A stretch of DNA of 64,000 bases from Leishmania martiniquensis. Its lineage: Eukaryota > Euglenozoa > Kinetoplastea > Trypanosomatida > Trypanosomatidae. Below are positions 10,130-19,535 of the stretch, piece after piece. The position numbers and the translations under genes are program-made. The notes beneath the pieces were generated by a model. It worked only from the letters and a program-made list of their open reading frames with translations, made no database searches and had not been told where the DNA came from. Positions within the stretch are counted from its first letter, which is position 1; every line of letters begins with the position of its first letter. The stretch covers positions 1,180,001 through 1,244,000 of the forward strand of contig NC_090170.1 in assembly GCF_017916325.1 (NCBI RefSeq), given 5' to 3'.

Positions 10130-11512
10130 CTAGCTCACCGTGAGCATGTTAAAATAATTGCGCACCATAAACCGTCCCAGGCCCTCTTCGTCAACAGCGT
10201 CGGCTGTGGGACGGTCTTCTGTCCACGTCTCGAAAGACTCGGGAGACGGCGCGCGGCCGAAGATCCATACCTCCGGCTGCAGCAGCAGGGAGCGCTGCTT
10301 TGTGGAAGAGCGGGGCCCTTCATAGTGCAGCACGATCAATGCAGCATCGGTCGGAGCATCCAAGCTTGGGACGGAGAGAGTGCTAGAGGGGCGCTGCATA
10401 CCCAAGTGCGGCCCCAGCGCTCGCTTTAACCAGCTCCACAGCCCGGCGCCAGAGCCCCCATCAAGTCGAGCAGCGCTGGCACGACTGAGTGGATTGAGCC
10501 GACTTCCAAACCACGGGGGTCCTGGTCGCACGCCCCATCCCCACTCATATCGTGCACTCCCGTACACACGCAGCATGCATCCACTGGGCAACAACACGTC
10601 CACGTCGCGATTAGTCCACGAGTGTCTCATAACCTCGCGCAAATCACTCACTCGTGACCGCAGCACGGGACTCATCGTCACGACCACGTCACTTTGATCA
10701 CGTCGAAGTGGAATGACAACGTAATCGTGTCCGTCATACATTTTCGGCGGTTTGGGTACCCGGTAAAACTGGCCTGTCGGCGAGTACTCGATGTACACGT
10801 GCCGCAGGCGCCCTATGCCCTCGAAGGTTTGCCGAGCACGCTCAACAAGGTAGCGCAGCGACGCTGGCATTTCCGCCAGGCGAATGCAGTCTCCCGTTCT
10901 CCAGGGCGCCTTCATCATCTGAATGTCCTCAGCATGGTCGGCAATGACCCGGGTGTGCGCGAGGAAATCAAAGCTGAGCCACTTGGACAAGGAGCCGCTG
11001 GAGCTAAACGGCATGCGTGCGTCGGTGTCGCACCGCTCCTCCGCTTCTTTAGCCGTCGCCAGCTGCGCCGATCGCTTAACAGCGGTAATCTTGCGAGGGT
11101 CTAAAGTGTTGCCAAACGTCTGCGACCAGCGCTGAACCTCGTTCAGCAAAACATTGCGCGTTTCGGGCGGCAGCGTATTGCTTCGCACGCACAAGCCGAT
11201 GTTCTCTTTCGCTGTTAGGGTGACGCCATACGCTCCCTCTGTAGCAGTATCGACGGCGGGGGTACGTTGCGCCCTCTCTTTCTTCCAATCCAGCGGTGAC
11301 GCGACCGCCTCCGCTGCCAACACAGCACTCTCCGGGGCGACGCGGCGGAGGAACTCCATGTCAGCATCCGTCACACTGGGGTAGGCGGTGCATTCCGGGT
11401 CCATCAGCTCCTCTCTCCATTGGTATGCTAAGCGCTTGCGCGTCGCTACGAAGCCGCCGACGACGATGGTCGGCACCGCCAACGCTGTGTACCACGACTG
11501 AATCCCAAGCAT
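10130..11512 (-). CDS. Conserved hypothetical protein; possible AlkB-fold protein lacking metal ligands
   Basis: A 460-residue protein not confidently recognised. Residues about 5-24 are hydrophobic and followed by basic residues, fitting an N-terminal membrane anchor or mitochondrial signal-anchor. The centre resembles the double-stranded beta-helix core of AlkB/ALKBH proteins: a YIEYSPTGQFY stretch, then a strand with VVIPLRR, then LLPSGCMLRVYGSARYEW, close to the family's pattern of 'LP-G-SLL-G-ARY-W-H'. At the positions where the family has the HxD pair and the distal His, I see Val/Pro-rich sequence and Gly. It may therefore be a pseudoenzyme, or the similarity may be structural coincidence. 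A candidate splice acceptor lies near 11565. The gene is secure (single long frame in the unit's orientation); the fold assignment is tentative. Confidence 0.8.
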   Translation of the reverse strand: MLGIQSWYTALAVPTIVVGGFVATRKRLAYQWREELMDPECTAYPSVTDADMEFLRRVAPESAVLAAEAVASPLDWKKERAQRTPAVDTATEGAYGVTLTAKENIGLCVRSNTLPPETRNVLLNEVQRWSQTFGNTLDPRKITAVKRSAQLATAKEAEERCDTDARMPFSSSGSLSKWLSFDFLAHTRVIADHAEDIQMMKAPWRTGDCIRLAEMPASLRYLVERARQTFEGIGRLRHVYIEYSPTGQFYRVPKPPKMYDGHDYVVIPLRRDQSDVVVTMSPVLRSRVSDLREVMRHSWTNRDVDVLLPSGCMLRVYGSARYEWGWGVRPGPPWFGSRLNPLSRASAARLDGGSGAGLWSWLKRALGPHLGMQRPSSTLSVPSLDAPTDAALIVLHYEGPRSSTKQRSLLLQPEVWIFGRAPSPESFETWTEDRPTADAVDEEGLGRFMVRNYFNMLTVS

Positions 11513-12839
11513 GGTGATGCGTTCATCTGACGTTTAGGTGCATGTATTGCTGAATTCACTGCTTCTCCAGATACGCATTCACATCAAAACGTGTGGGACA
11601 AGGACGTTCCAGCACCCACCCACCGGAGATGAATAGCAAGTACGCGCATCAGAGGTGTCACAATGGCCAAAAAAAAGAATGGAATGGGAGGGGTGTGGAA
11701 AAGCTGACTGAATCAAGCAGTGAGAGAAGGAAAAAAAACTGCGGAGTCATACGACAATGGCACTAGCGACCAAAATGGGCATCGCCACCCTCAGGGCCGG
11801 TGCGGCAGTCGCTCGCACAGCGCAACGAGCGCGACGTAGAACGGCGACCAAGAAAGGGGGAGGGAAAAAACAGCAGGCGATTCTGCGCGCATCAGCGTAG
11901 AGGTGCACGAGCAAAAAGGTGCGTCGCTGCCCCTCTCAGCAACCTGTTTGCCGTAAAACGGAGCGGAAGACTGGTGTTGTACAGACATGGCTGTAAGAAG
12001 CGCCACCCCGCCGGATAAGAACAGTCGAACAGGGGCCTCCAACGGCCCCGGCTCCCCCGCTCCCTTCGTCGCTTCCTCTCTCCTTTTGCTAAAGCCTTAG
12101 CAACTGCGCAAGCGGAGGAATGAGAAGACCGCAAGCGACGTGACAGACCCCATTCGACCACTGACCTCTTCTGTCCCTCCGCCCCAACAGCGGAGAAGCT
12201 TGGTAAAATTGTATTTGGATTGGCTACAGCGTAAGAGCCGGCACACCTCTCTGGAGGAGAGCGCGTGCGCACACAGGTTGAGGGAGAGTAGAACACTTAC
12301 GGCAAGACGTCTGTACAGCCAAGCGCTTGCTTCGTCTTGGTGGCATGCATGGAGTTCCCTCACAAAACGTACGACGCCATTTTCTGGTGCGTATGCGCAG
12401 GTCTGTGAAAGTCAAAATAAAAAAGAGATTTGCCAAGGCAACGAGCCTTTTGGAGAAAGAGTGGCCCTCTCTTAGCTATCAGCCCCCTCAGCACCGCAGA
12501 TCCGCGACGACGCGTGCATTCGTGAGGGCAGCGCCCCCCCTCCCTCCCTCCTCGCACCGCTTTGCCGTATTGTTTCGAACAGCACACTGCTGTTTAGTCA
12601 AAAGCACCAACACCGGCAAGGGCGAGACAAAAGGGATCGGCGCAGCCCCGAAAGACATCGTGGGCGCGTGGCAGTGAGGGCGAGAAGAAGGAAGACAGGT
12701 GCACGCATCTCCTGTAGTGCCAGAGAATGTGTGTGCAGGGCCGGCGCGAGTGAACGCGCCCTCGGCATCAGAAGTGTGCGGTGAATGGGAAGGAAAGCGC
12801 GACGGGGAGGAGGAGTGAGAGAAACGGCGATAAGGTGCT
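11513..12839. other. Intergenic region (3' UTR of GLO1 and 5' UTR of the AlkB-like gene)
   Basis: No supported gene in 1.3 kb. On the minus strand a pyrimidine tract at about 11704-11669 is followed, after roughly 100 nt, by a cluster of AGs near 11566-11559, the probable acceptor of the downstream gene. The remainder is mixed sequence with a C-run near 12534-12552. Confidence 0.5.
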
Positions 12840-13265
12840 CTATGCAGTACCCTGCTCCCTCATATCCGCCTCGGCTTTCTGCATCATCATCTGCTCATTG
12901 AGCAGCTCAATCTTGTACCCGTCCGGGTCCACCACAAACGCCATGAAGCCACTCTCATCCTCGTAGTCGACAAGAACCTGATGATCCCGCATCTCTGCCA
13001 CCAACGTCTTCACATCGTCGACGCCAATGGCTATGTGCCCGTAAGCGTCTCCATGATTGTAGGACGCGACACCGTAGTTGTAGGTCAGCTCTAGGACTGT
13101 TGAGTTCATCTCGGTCCCGTAGCCAAGAAAGACGAGGGTATACTCTTCCTCCGGGACGTCCCACTTACGCAGCATGGTCATCCCCAAACGCTCCGTGTAA
13201 AACTTGACGGAGCGTTCGAGGTCGCTAACGCGAATCATGGTGTGCAGCATACGGCGAGAGGGCAT
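12840..13265 (-). CDS. GLO1: Glyoxalase I (trypanothione-dependent lactoylglutathione lyase)
   Basis: A 141-residue glyoxalase I, the length of the known Leishmania enzyme. It isomerises the hemithioacetal of methylglyoxal and, in trypanosomatids, trypanothione, to the S-lactoyl thioester, the first step of cytosolic methylglyoxal detoxification. The four metal ligands are in place: His8, Glu59, His77 and Glu120. The Asp100-Tyr101 pair, in the region I associate with trypanothione preference, is also present. The Leishmania enzyme is nickel-dependent. The sequence differs from the L. major/L. donovani protein as I recall it at well over ten positions, so this is not those species. The frame is open for 128 codons upstream, but an AG after a CT-rich tract lies 45 nt before this ATG, and homologues start here with MPSRRMLH. 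Confidence 0.96.
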   Translation of the reverse strand: MPSRRMLHTMIRVSDLERSVKFYTERLGMTMLRKWDVPEEEYTLVFLGYGTEMNSTVLELTYNYGVASYNHGDAYGHIAIGVDDVKTLVAEMRDHQVLVDYEDESGFMAFVVDPDGYKIELLNEQMMMQKAEADMREQGTA

Positions 13266-13310
13266 TTTTTTCCGGATGTTTGACGTATTTGCTGGAGCGC
13301 TGGAATCGAA

Positions 13311-13349
13311 CTGAGATACGCACAAAAGGCGTGCTTGGGAGAGAAGAAG
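13311..13349 (-). promoter_or_regulatory. Probable trans-splice acceptor of GLO1
   Basis: On the minus strand a CTTCTTCTCTCCC tract (13349-13337) is followed by the first AG at 13312-13311 (context ATCTCAG). It gives a 5' UTR of about 45 nt with no ATG and supports the short 141-residue protein. Confidence 0.55.
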
Positions 13350-14556
13350 CGTTTCACGTCGACGATGGCGACGAAGGGTACACAGAAGACCAGAAGGAGC
13401 GGCAGAGAGGCGGCGGGTTGAAGGGCTGAGCTGCACGACATCCACGCAAAAGCGGATGGGTAATGTGCCATGCTGCAATTGAGCATCTGTCCGGCCATGG
13501 CCGCCGTTGGGAAGGGAGAGAGGAGAGCAGCATGTGGAGAAATCGGGGGCGAAACGAGCACCGAAGTGGGTAGAGAAACGACGCGCGGAGGGAAAAAAAA
13601 GAGACAGCCGAAAGAAGAGGAAACAAAGACATGAGACAGACACGCCCACACGACACTTCAGCGGGCGAAGAGAAAGTGAAAGCAGTACGCAAAAGTGGAA
13701 GAGGGCGAGGGTAGCGGATGCGAAACGCTCTCTTTCCCTTTTGCCCTCTCGCTCACTGTCGTCTAAGGCGCCTCAAAGGCTGAGGATTGCTCGTCTCCTC
13801 GCGTAGCAACGACTGGGCGTGGGGCGCTGCGTGCCAACGCTCGCTGGAGCAACTCTCACAGCGCAGTAGTGTCGCGCGAAGGCGAACGCTCTTCTGAATG
13901 TGCGCTCCATTGGGAAGAGCGGCTGACGACATGTAGCAGGCGGCTTCTTCCCTATAGCAATTCAGAGAGGAGGAGTGCAGTGGAGACAGTGAGCTTCCTT
14001 AGTGGGTTTCGATGCCTTTTCTGCATCCGCCTACATGACACCCTCAGCGCCCCTGTCAGTCGCGCCGTAATGCATTTCATGGTGGGGGAAAAAAAGAGGA
14101 AAACGTGAGGGAATAGGCGAAGAGCGACAAAGAGAAAAAATCCACGGCAGCCTAAGGGCAGTGCGGCGCACAGAGACACTGACTCTCTTCCTTTCTCTCT
14201 CCCCGCTTCGCCCTTGGATGAGCATACATACAGGCAACAGCCCCCCCAAAAAACTTACAATCACAGAGAGAAGACGATCACATCGATAACGTATCGCACT
14301 ACGTACCATAAGATCCCTACGCCAGCTGGCCATGGTGTCGCTCCGCTGTCGAGAAAGCAACGCGTTGCCTTCTCATCCTCACTACGCGCGCGTTTCTCCC
14401 CCTCTCTATCAGTCTCTGTGTGTACGCTTTCTTTTTTCGCATGCCCTTCCTGTCGAACAGGCGCCTCAGTCAAACTCCGCGTCTCTCGTCGCTTGCCTGG
14501 CGGCAGCCAAGATGGGGGATCAGCGATGTCTCGGCACCTAGAGCGGCACAACGTCT
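13350..14556. other. Intergenic region (3' UTR of the PAF-AH-like gene and spacer before GLO1)
   Basis: No supported gene in 1.2 kb. The frames open upstream of GLO1 translate to Ser/Phe/Arg-rich low-complexity sequence and lie before the inferred splice acceptor, so I do not count them as coding. Confidence 0.55.
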
Positions 14557-15978
14557 TTACGACCTCAGCGCAGAGGCGAGCGCAGAGTCGCTAAGGAGCT
14601 TGGCATCGAGGGGCAGCGGGCCAGACACTTTTTCGATAAATTGCAGTATTTCCGACGCGAATGTCACAATCGAGCCTCGCGGTGACGCTTTCATGTACCC
14701 TGCGCGGTTCACAACGGGACTAAACAGGGAGACATCGGTGCACGTCACGTGTCCAGTGCCGCGGTACTCCTTCATCATGTACCATGACGCATTCGTCATC
14801 TTCAGCTTCGCGTTGGCGGCCGCCACAAGCGCGGCTTCCTCCTCCGTGCGTTTCTGTGCATCGACGATGGCTTTGACGTCTTCGAAAAAAGAGTACTCCT
14901 CTTTGTTTCGCACCCATTCCTCCGAGAAGAGCTGCAGGGATGGTGTAATGAAGTGGATCGGTTGTTCCTTGTTGGTGATTTTGCTGTAGAACATCGACTT
15001 TCGTAGCGGGACCATCCACGGATCGAGGACGATTGCACTCGCGATGCTGCTCAATCCTCTATCACGCGTCTCTTGCGTCTTCTCCAGAGCAGCTGCAAGG
15101 CACGTTGCACCGCCGAACGAGTGCCCGACGAGGTGGACTTGCGGCTCCATCGCAACAAACTTCTTCACCGTTGACTGGTCGTATCCCATGGCGAGCAGAA
15201 GCTCCCCACTACAGACGCGTTTGACCGTGTTGAGCGTCTCTCGGACACGGATGTCTAGCTGCGGCTCGCGATCCTCGGTGGCCCAGCCCACTTGAGTGTT
15301 CAGCGGAATGCGAATCTCTCGCCCCGCGTCGCGGCAGTAGGCAGCGCTGCCGTCCATGTGCGTCACGGAAAACACGATAGCCCCGCGGGCAGCCAGGTCC
15401 ATTAGAAAGGTGCTGTACAAATGCGGATATCCGCTAAGACCGTGGCTGAACACGATTAGTGGGCGATGGGTTCCATCCCGGAGGAAGAGAGACACCGGCT
15501 CCGCGTCGGGTCGCATCTTCCTGCGCATTAGTAGCAGATCCTTCAGCAGTACGTAGGGAACCTTGCTGTAATTGGCGAGGCCCACCACATAGTTGCGCTC
15601 GCCGAACGGAATGTAGTGGATACCGCGTCGAGGTGAGCCTCCAGTCGTCGGGTAAACAATGGTGACGGGGGGTTGCATGACCCCCCGCTCACCTTGCACC
15701 TCCCGCACGCCGGCATTGAAGCTACCCCCAAGCGAGGCGAAGCATCGCAAAGGCTGAACGTAGAAGGCGAGGCAAGTTGCGAGTGCACCTAGACAGGTGA
15801 TGAAGAGGGGCATCTTCCAGCCCGTCCCGAAACCTAGCGCGAGGCATGACAGCAGCACTGACGAGCAGGCCGGCAGGTAGTGAATAGAGAAGATGTAGTC
15901 AGAGATCAGTTGCACTTTGCTCGGCGGTCGGTCGAGTCTCCTCATGTACATCGAGGATTTGTAATTGGGTATGCTCAT
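14557..15978 (-). CDS. Platelet-activating-factor acetylhydrolase-like lipase (phospholipase A2 group VII family)
   Basis: A 473-residue alpha/beta hydrolase. Two hydrophobic segments near residues 34-52 and 56-75 probably anchor it in a membrane. The nucleophile elbow GHSFGG places the catalytic Ser at 287. A likely Asp is 319 (in IVLDPWM) and a likely His is 410 (in GTGHVTCTD). The HGLSG motif at 179-183 fits the oxyanion-hole turn of the PAF-AH II/plasma PAF-AH family. Such enzymes remove short or oxidised sn-2 acyl groups from phospholipids. A 380-400 segment is Ala/Glu-rich and looks like an insertion. The start has a compact upstream context, with a pyrimidine tract and AG about 35 nt before the ATG. 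Family assignment is strong; substrate is not determined from sequence. Confidence 0.9.
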   Translation of the reverse strand: MSIPNYKSSMYMRRLDRPPSKVQLISDYIFSIHYLPACSSVLLSCLALGFGTGWKMPLFITCLGALATCLAFYVQPLRCFASLGGSFNAGVREVQGERGVMQPPVTIVYPTTGGSPRRGIHYIPFGERNYVVGLANYSKVPYVLLKDLLLMRRKMRPDAEPVSLFLRDGTHRPLIVFSHGLSGYPHLYSTFLMDLAARGAIVFSVTHMDGSAAYCRDAGREIRIPLNTQVGWATEDREPQLDIRVRETLNTVKRVCSGELLLAMGYDQSTVKKFVAMEPQVHLVGHSFGGATCLAAALEKTQETRDRGLSSIASAIVLDPWMVPLRKSMFYSKITNKEQPIHFITPSLQLFSEEWVRNKEEYSFFEDVKAIVDAQKRTEEEAALVAAANAKLKMTNASWYMMKEYRGTGHVTCTDVSLFSPVVNRAGYMKASPRGSIVTFASEILQFIEKVSGPLPLDAKLLSDSALASALRS

Positions 15979-16013
15979 GGTAAAGGGAGTGAGTGGGTAG
16001 GATAATGTGATCG

Positions 16014-16045
16014 CTTATCGCAGCAGCACAGAGACCAAAAAAAAA
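16014..16045 (-). promoter_or_regulatory. Possible trans-splice acceptor of the PAF-AH-like gene
   Basis: On the minus strand a T-run followed by GGTCTCTGTGCTGCTG precedes the first AG, at 16015-16014. It implies a 5' UTR of about 35 nt without ATG. Confidence 0.4.
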
Positions 16046-16772
16046 TACACCTACTCACATGCGTGAACATAAAAACAACGGAAGGGCGCAAGCGAAGCCG
16101 TCGGTGTGTGCGCGACGCACCGGAAGGGCGAAGCAGAAGAGAGAGAAAGGTACAGTGCAGCAATACTTGCTTCAAGGAGGAGGGGGAGGGGATAGCAAAG
16201 GCACGTGCAGACACATGTGCGTGCGTTCCGGTAACGAATAAAACGAATAGAAAGGGGATGTGAAGGAAGTGAGTGCAATAGCTGTTGCATCCATACAGCG
16301 GGTACGTGTCCGCAGCGGCGCCAAGCGCGGGCGACAAAGGCGAGGGTCGCGCATGCCGCCCTGCTGGTGCGTTGAATCTCTGCGCTCGCCTGCAGGACTT
16401 GGTGCTATCGCGCCGAACGGGGAGAAGGTGGGGTGAGGCACCGCATCACCGACGCTCCGCACCTTTCTTCGTATGCGTTTTTGGAGAAAGGTGCGTCCTA
16501 TCAGTGCGCACTGCTCGTTGCATTACCGATTCGCCGCCTCTGTGCTTCTCCTCTTATGTCGCCACCATGAGGATTAATTGCACAACGCAGCGCGCCGTTG
16601 TTGTGATGGCCGCATCAGAGAAGGCGACCCATACGCACACACCTGACGCGCACGCACGTTGTCGCTCAACGCATCGTTCTCTCTGCTTCTCTCTCTCCCA
16701 AGGTCCACGCTCCTCTTTCAGTGCAGCAGGGTGCCCGATTAACAGTACGCAGCAACACGTGGCAGGTGCCAA
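16046..16772. other. Intergenic region (3' UTR of ICMT and spacer)
   Basis: About 0.7 kb without a supported gene. Purine-rich runs at 16135-16150 and 16178-16195 would read as pyrimidine tracts on the minus strand and could be alternative splice signals for the PAF-AH-like gene. Confidence 0.5.
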
Positions 16773-17573
16773 CTACAAAAATGGAATCCCCACCACGGTG
16801 TGCGCCTTGTACCTTTTGTACGCCTCCCCAAAGTAGTCTGGCCTCTGCAGAGTGGCCTCCTCATAGGCGATGCGAGATCGAAAGAAGTACCAGGCAACGC
16901 CTGTGTGTGCCACGGCAGAGAGGGGGTTGGCCAGAATCCACTGCGCGCAGGCAGTGCGCCAAAACCATCCAAAGTAGGCCGGGTGGCGGAGATACCTGTA
17001 AAGGCCGTGGGTCACGAGCCGATGACTCGGACGCCGCTCGTGCTCGATCATGAGGGAGAAGTTGGAGCCACACTGCAGCATAGACACGACACGGATGCCG
17101 TAGAAAATGATAACGAGAAGTGTGAAGAGAAGCGCCGAGGCGGCGTTCACTCGGAAGAAAAAGCCGAGCAGGGCGTGACGGGAAGGGTCTAGCTTCCAAC
17201 GCTCAGGGATGAGGTACGCCTCCACAACGAACTCCAGCAGCGCTGCGCCATTCGCGATGAGATACTCTGTCGAGTGGCATACCATAAAGGCATCCGGGTG
17301 GGTGTCGTGAGGGCGCGTGAGCGCGGCCGTCAAAAACTCGAGGACGTGAAAAGCGATATGCGCCACAAGAATGTAGAGCCCAAGAGCGAACAGAGTGTCG
17401 TCGTGTGTGCGCCATCCAAACGCCGTGAGAAGCACACTTGCGACGGTCAGCACGCCAAGCGTGAAGGCGATGAGGGCAGTCTCCAACACCAGGTTACGCT
17501 GAAGCTCACGATTCACGCGCCTCACTACCTCCAGCCCGCTCCTCTCCTGTTCCTGTAAACTCGAATGGCTCAT
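16773..17573 (-). CDS. Protein-S-isoprenylcysteine O-methyltransferase (ICMT/Ste14)
   Basis: A 266-residue multi-pass membrane protein. ICMT methylates the carboxyl group of the C-terminal prenylcysteine of CaaX proteins in the ER membrane, using S-adenosylmethionine. Several hydrophobic segments are visible (about 28-52, 60-85, 100-118, 133-160, 197-220). The C-terminal signature is present: LVTHGLYRYLRHPAYFGWF, then NPLS, then RIAYEEATL, and finally YKRYKAHTVVGIPF, matching the family's RHPxYxG, EExxL and GIPF elements. Length fits yeast and human ICMT. I start at MSHSSLQ; the frame is open 33 codons upstream, but that part contains the pyrimidine-rich stretch and AGs that look like the splice-acceptor region, and human-type enzymes need no such extension. 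Confidence 0.92.
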   Translation of the reverse strand: MSHSSLQEQERSGLEVVRRVNRELQRNLVLETALIAFTLGVLTVASVLLTAFGWRTHDDTLFALGLYILVAHIAFHVLEFLTAALTRPHDTHPDAFMVCHSTEYLIANGAALLEFVVEAYLIPERWKLDPSRHALLGFFFRVNAASALLFTLLVIIFYGIRVVSMLQCGSNFSLMIEHERRPSHRLVTHGLYRYLRHPAYFGWFWRTACAQWILANPLSAVAHTGVAWYFFRSRIAYEEATLQRPDYFGEAYKRYKAHTVVGIPFL

Positions 17574-18605
17574 GTCTTCCGCCTCCGGCCGCAGTGGTGA
17601 TGGGACGGGGCGCAGAACCGAAAACAGAGGGATCCGGCATGCAAAACGACAGAGGAAAGGCAGCCCGTGCACTCACGTTCGAGGGCCGTCACCAATGCGT
17701 CGGTGGAATCATCAAGTGCTCTATCGGGTATTCGCTCAAGCATAGTGGTGGGGGAGCACAGCCCACGTAAGCAAGATGCACACGCGGAGAAGAGAGCAGG
17801 AACAGAGGGAGGAAAGGGCGAGCGCACAAGTGAGAGGAGCATCCAGTCGTCGGGGAAAGGGGGAGTGCGGCGGGGCGACAACTGCGGCCGCGGGCGAAGA
17901 GGGCAAGGAAGGAGATAGACTATCAGGTCCCCAAAGCGCGCAGACAACGTCAACGTCGTTGTGGCGGTGGCGAAGCCTCGCGTTTCGCGCCGCCTTTGCT
18001 GCGCTGATGCACCGATAACCCGCTGCACTTCAAAACCTCGCTACGCATGCGGACCGTGAGCCGTGATGGCTTCTTGTCTACCGGCCTACGCGTCTCTAGG
18101 AGGAGTTCCCTCTCGTTCTTCCTTGAATGTGCCTCACAGCAATACTAATGGCGCGCCAGAGAAAATGGGAGGCGTGGACAACGATTCGCCGTTGATGCAA
18201 GGAGGAGGCTAAAGGGAGGGGAGGGGAAGGACTGTTTCCTCTCATGAGCATGAGCAACAGACAGATCCGTGAAGAGAGGAACAGAGGAAGAGATACCCGC
18301 GTTCGACCTTCGCGTGTGGAGAGCCCGCAGGGCGGCGAGAACACATACTTCAGCAGAGGTCGGACACGGTCAAGGAAAAACGACACGCGCACTGCGGGTA
18401 AAAAAGGCGCGGCAGCAGAAGGCAAATCTTTCATAGAAAAGCAGCAGCACAGTAAGAGAGAGAGGGCTCATAATATCGGTGCAGCAGAGCCCCCTCCTTT
18501 ATATTTTTTTTCTCAGTGGTTGCCGCGATATAATACGAGCGAGACAGTGCCCGCAGGAGCACATCTCGAGTGCGGCCTACACGCGCTATCCCACCTGCAC
18601 CCTCG
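17574..18605. other. Intergenic region (3' UTR of the NDUFA12-like gene and 5' UTR of ICMT)
   Basis: No supported gene in 1.0 kb. On the minus strand a stretch around 17660-17585 is pyrimidine-rich and followed by AGs at about 17584 and 17577, the likely ICMT acceptor. The remainder contains purine-rich runs near 18205-18230 and 18450-18470. Confidence 0.5.
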
Positions 18606-19421
18606 CTAGTTGCGCCACTCATCATGATCATTGCCTTTGCTCTCGCGACAGAAGGCCCACTGCCCACGGTAAAACTCTTCGACGAGCTCATCCGAGTAGT
18701 CGTGCACACCGCAGAAAGGCATATAGACCGGCAGACCTTTCTGCCACATCCACCGCGAGAAGCCCGCCTCCTGCAAGGCGCGGCGCTCCGGATTGATGAG
18801 GAGACCGGGAGCGGCTACCCACATGGGATCTCGTGTGTAAATGTTGCCGGCGTTAAGGGGTGACCATTCATCGTACTTGATGTTAAACGGCATGGGGATG
18901 CCCAGGCGCGAGTTGTGGCCCCATTCGCCACGCGCCTTCATCTGCGCCGGGGTGTGCGCGGCGCCGCCCTGCATCCACTTCAGCCACATTGGGCTAGCGC
19001 AGTGGGGAGACTGGCCGCGGAACCAGTGCGGATCCACCGGCTCGACAAAACGCACGAAGAAGCTGCCCTGTGAGCGACGGCTCTGCCAGTACTTATTGCC
19101 GTTTTCGTCCTTGCCGACAAAGATCTTCTCATCCTTGCGGCGCCACGGCTCGCCGATGTAGTAGTGTCTACGCAGAGCGCCCCAGAGACCGAACATGCGG
19201 AAGTCGTGCATAATCCACCGCCAGCGGGTCCACGTAAAGCAGAGTCGCACCGGGTTGTCGCTCTGGCGATGGTGATGCCTCGGAAAGCTTTGCGCGTCAT
19301 CGTGCGACTTGGTGTAGACAAAGTTCTTTGAGCCACACTTTGAAGACTGGACAGCCATCTCGCCGTACCTCTTCGCCATGGAATTGCTGCCATAGGCGCC
19401 GTAGGTGAAGACGCTAGTCAT
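18606..19421 (-). CDS. NDUFA12-like (B17.2) subunit of mitochondrial complex I
   Basis: A 271-residue protein with a region like NDUFA12/B17.2, an accessory subunit of NADH:ubiquinone oxidoreductase at the matrix arm. Residues about 75-135 hold GLWGALRR, then VGKDENGNKYWQSR and RFVEPVDPHWF, followed near 145 by WLKWM. These correspond to the family's 'G-D-x-GNxYYE', 'RWV' and 'W--WLH' elements. The protein is nearly twice the usual length, with a basic N-terminal extension and a Trp-rich C-terminal half (to WAFCRE near the end) that I cannot place. It could alternatively be the related assembly factor NDUFAF2. The start at MTSVFTYG is chosen because a pyrimidine tract and AG lie 75 nt upstream with no ATG between. 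Confidence 0.82.
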   Translation of the reverse strand: MTSVFTYGAYGSNSMAKRYGEMAVQSSKCGSKNFVYTKSHDDAQSFPRHHHRQSDNPVRLCFTWTRWRWIMHDFRMFGLWGALRRHYYIGEPWRRKDEKIFVGKDENGNKYWQSRRSQGSFFVRFVEPVDPHWFRGQSPHCASPMWLKWMQGGAAHTPAQMKARGEWGHNSRLGIPMPFNIKYDEWSPLNAGNIYTRDPMWVAAPGLLINPERRALQEAGFSRWMWQKGLPVYMPFCGVHDYSDELVEEFYRGQWAFCRESKGNDHDEWRN

Positions 19422-19496
19422 GGCTTGCGGGCTAGCGGAGTGAGTCGGTGGAATGATGAAGGGCCGCTCGTATGGGCACAAGACACGCACGCAATG

Positions 19497-19535
19497 CTGA
19501 CGTCGTATAGGCAGGCAGAAGTCGCGAAGGGGCAG
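19497..19535 (-). promoter_or_regulatory. Probable trans-splice acceptor of the NDUFA12-like gene
   Basis: On the minus strand CTGCCCCTTC and CTTCTGCCTGCCT (19535 down to about 19510) precede the AG at 19498-19497. The stretch from there to the chosen ATG has no other ATG. Confidence 0.45.

Noticed and set aside
13290..13320. GGAATCGAACTGAG-like string suggesting a tRNA T-arm
   Set aside because: No acceptor stem or anticodon arm can be built around it; it lies in the GLO1 5' region with a splice acceptor inside.
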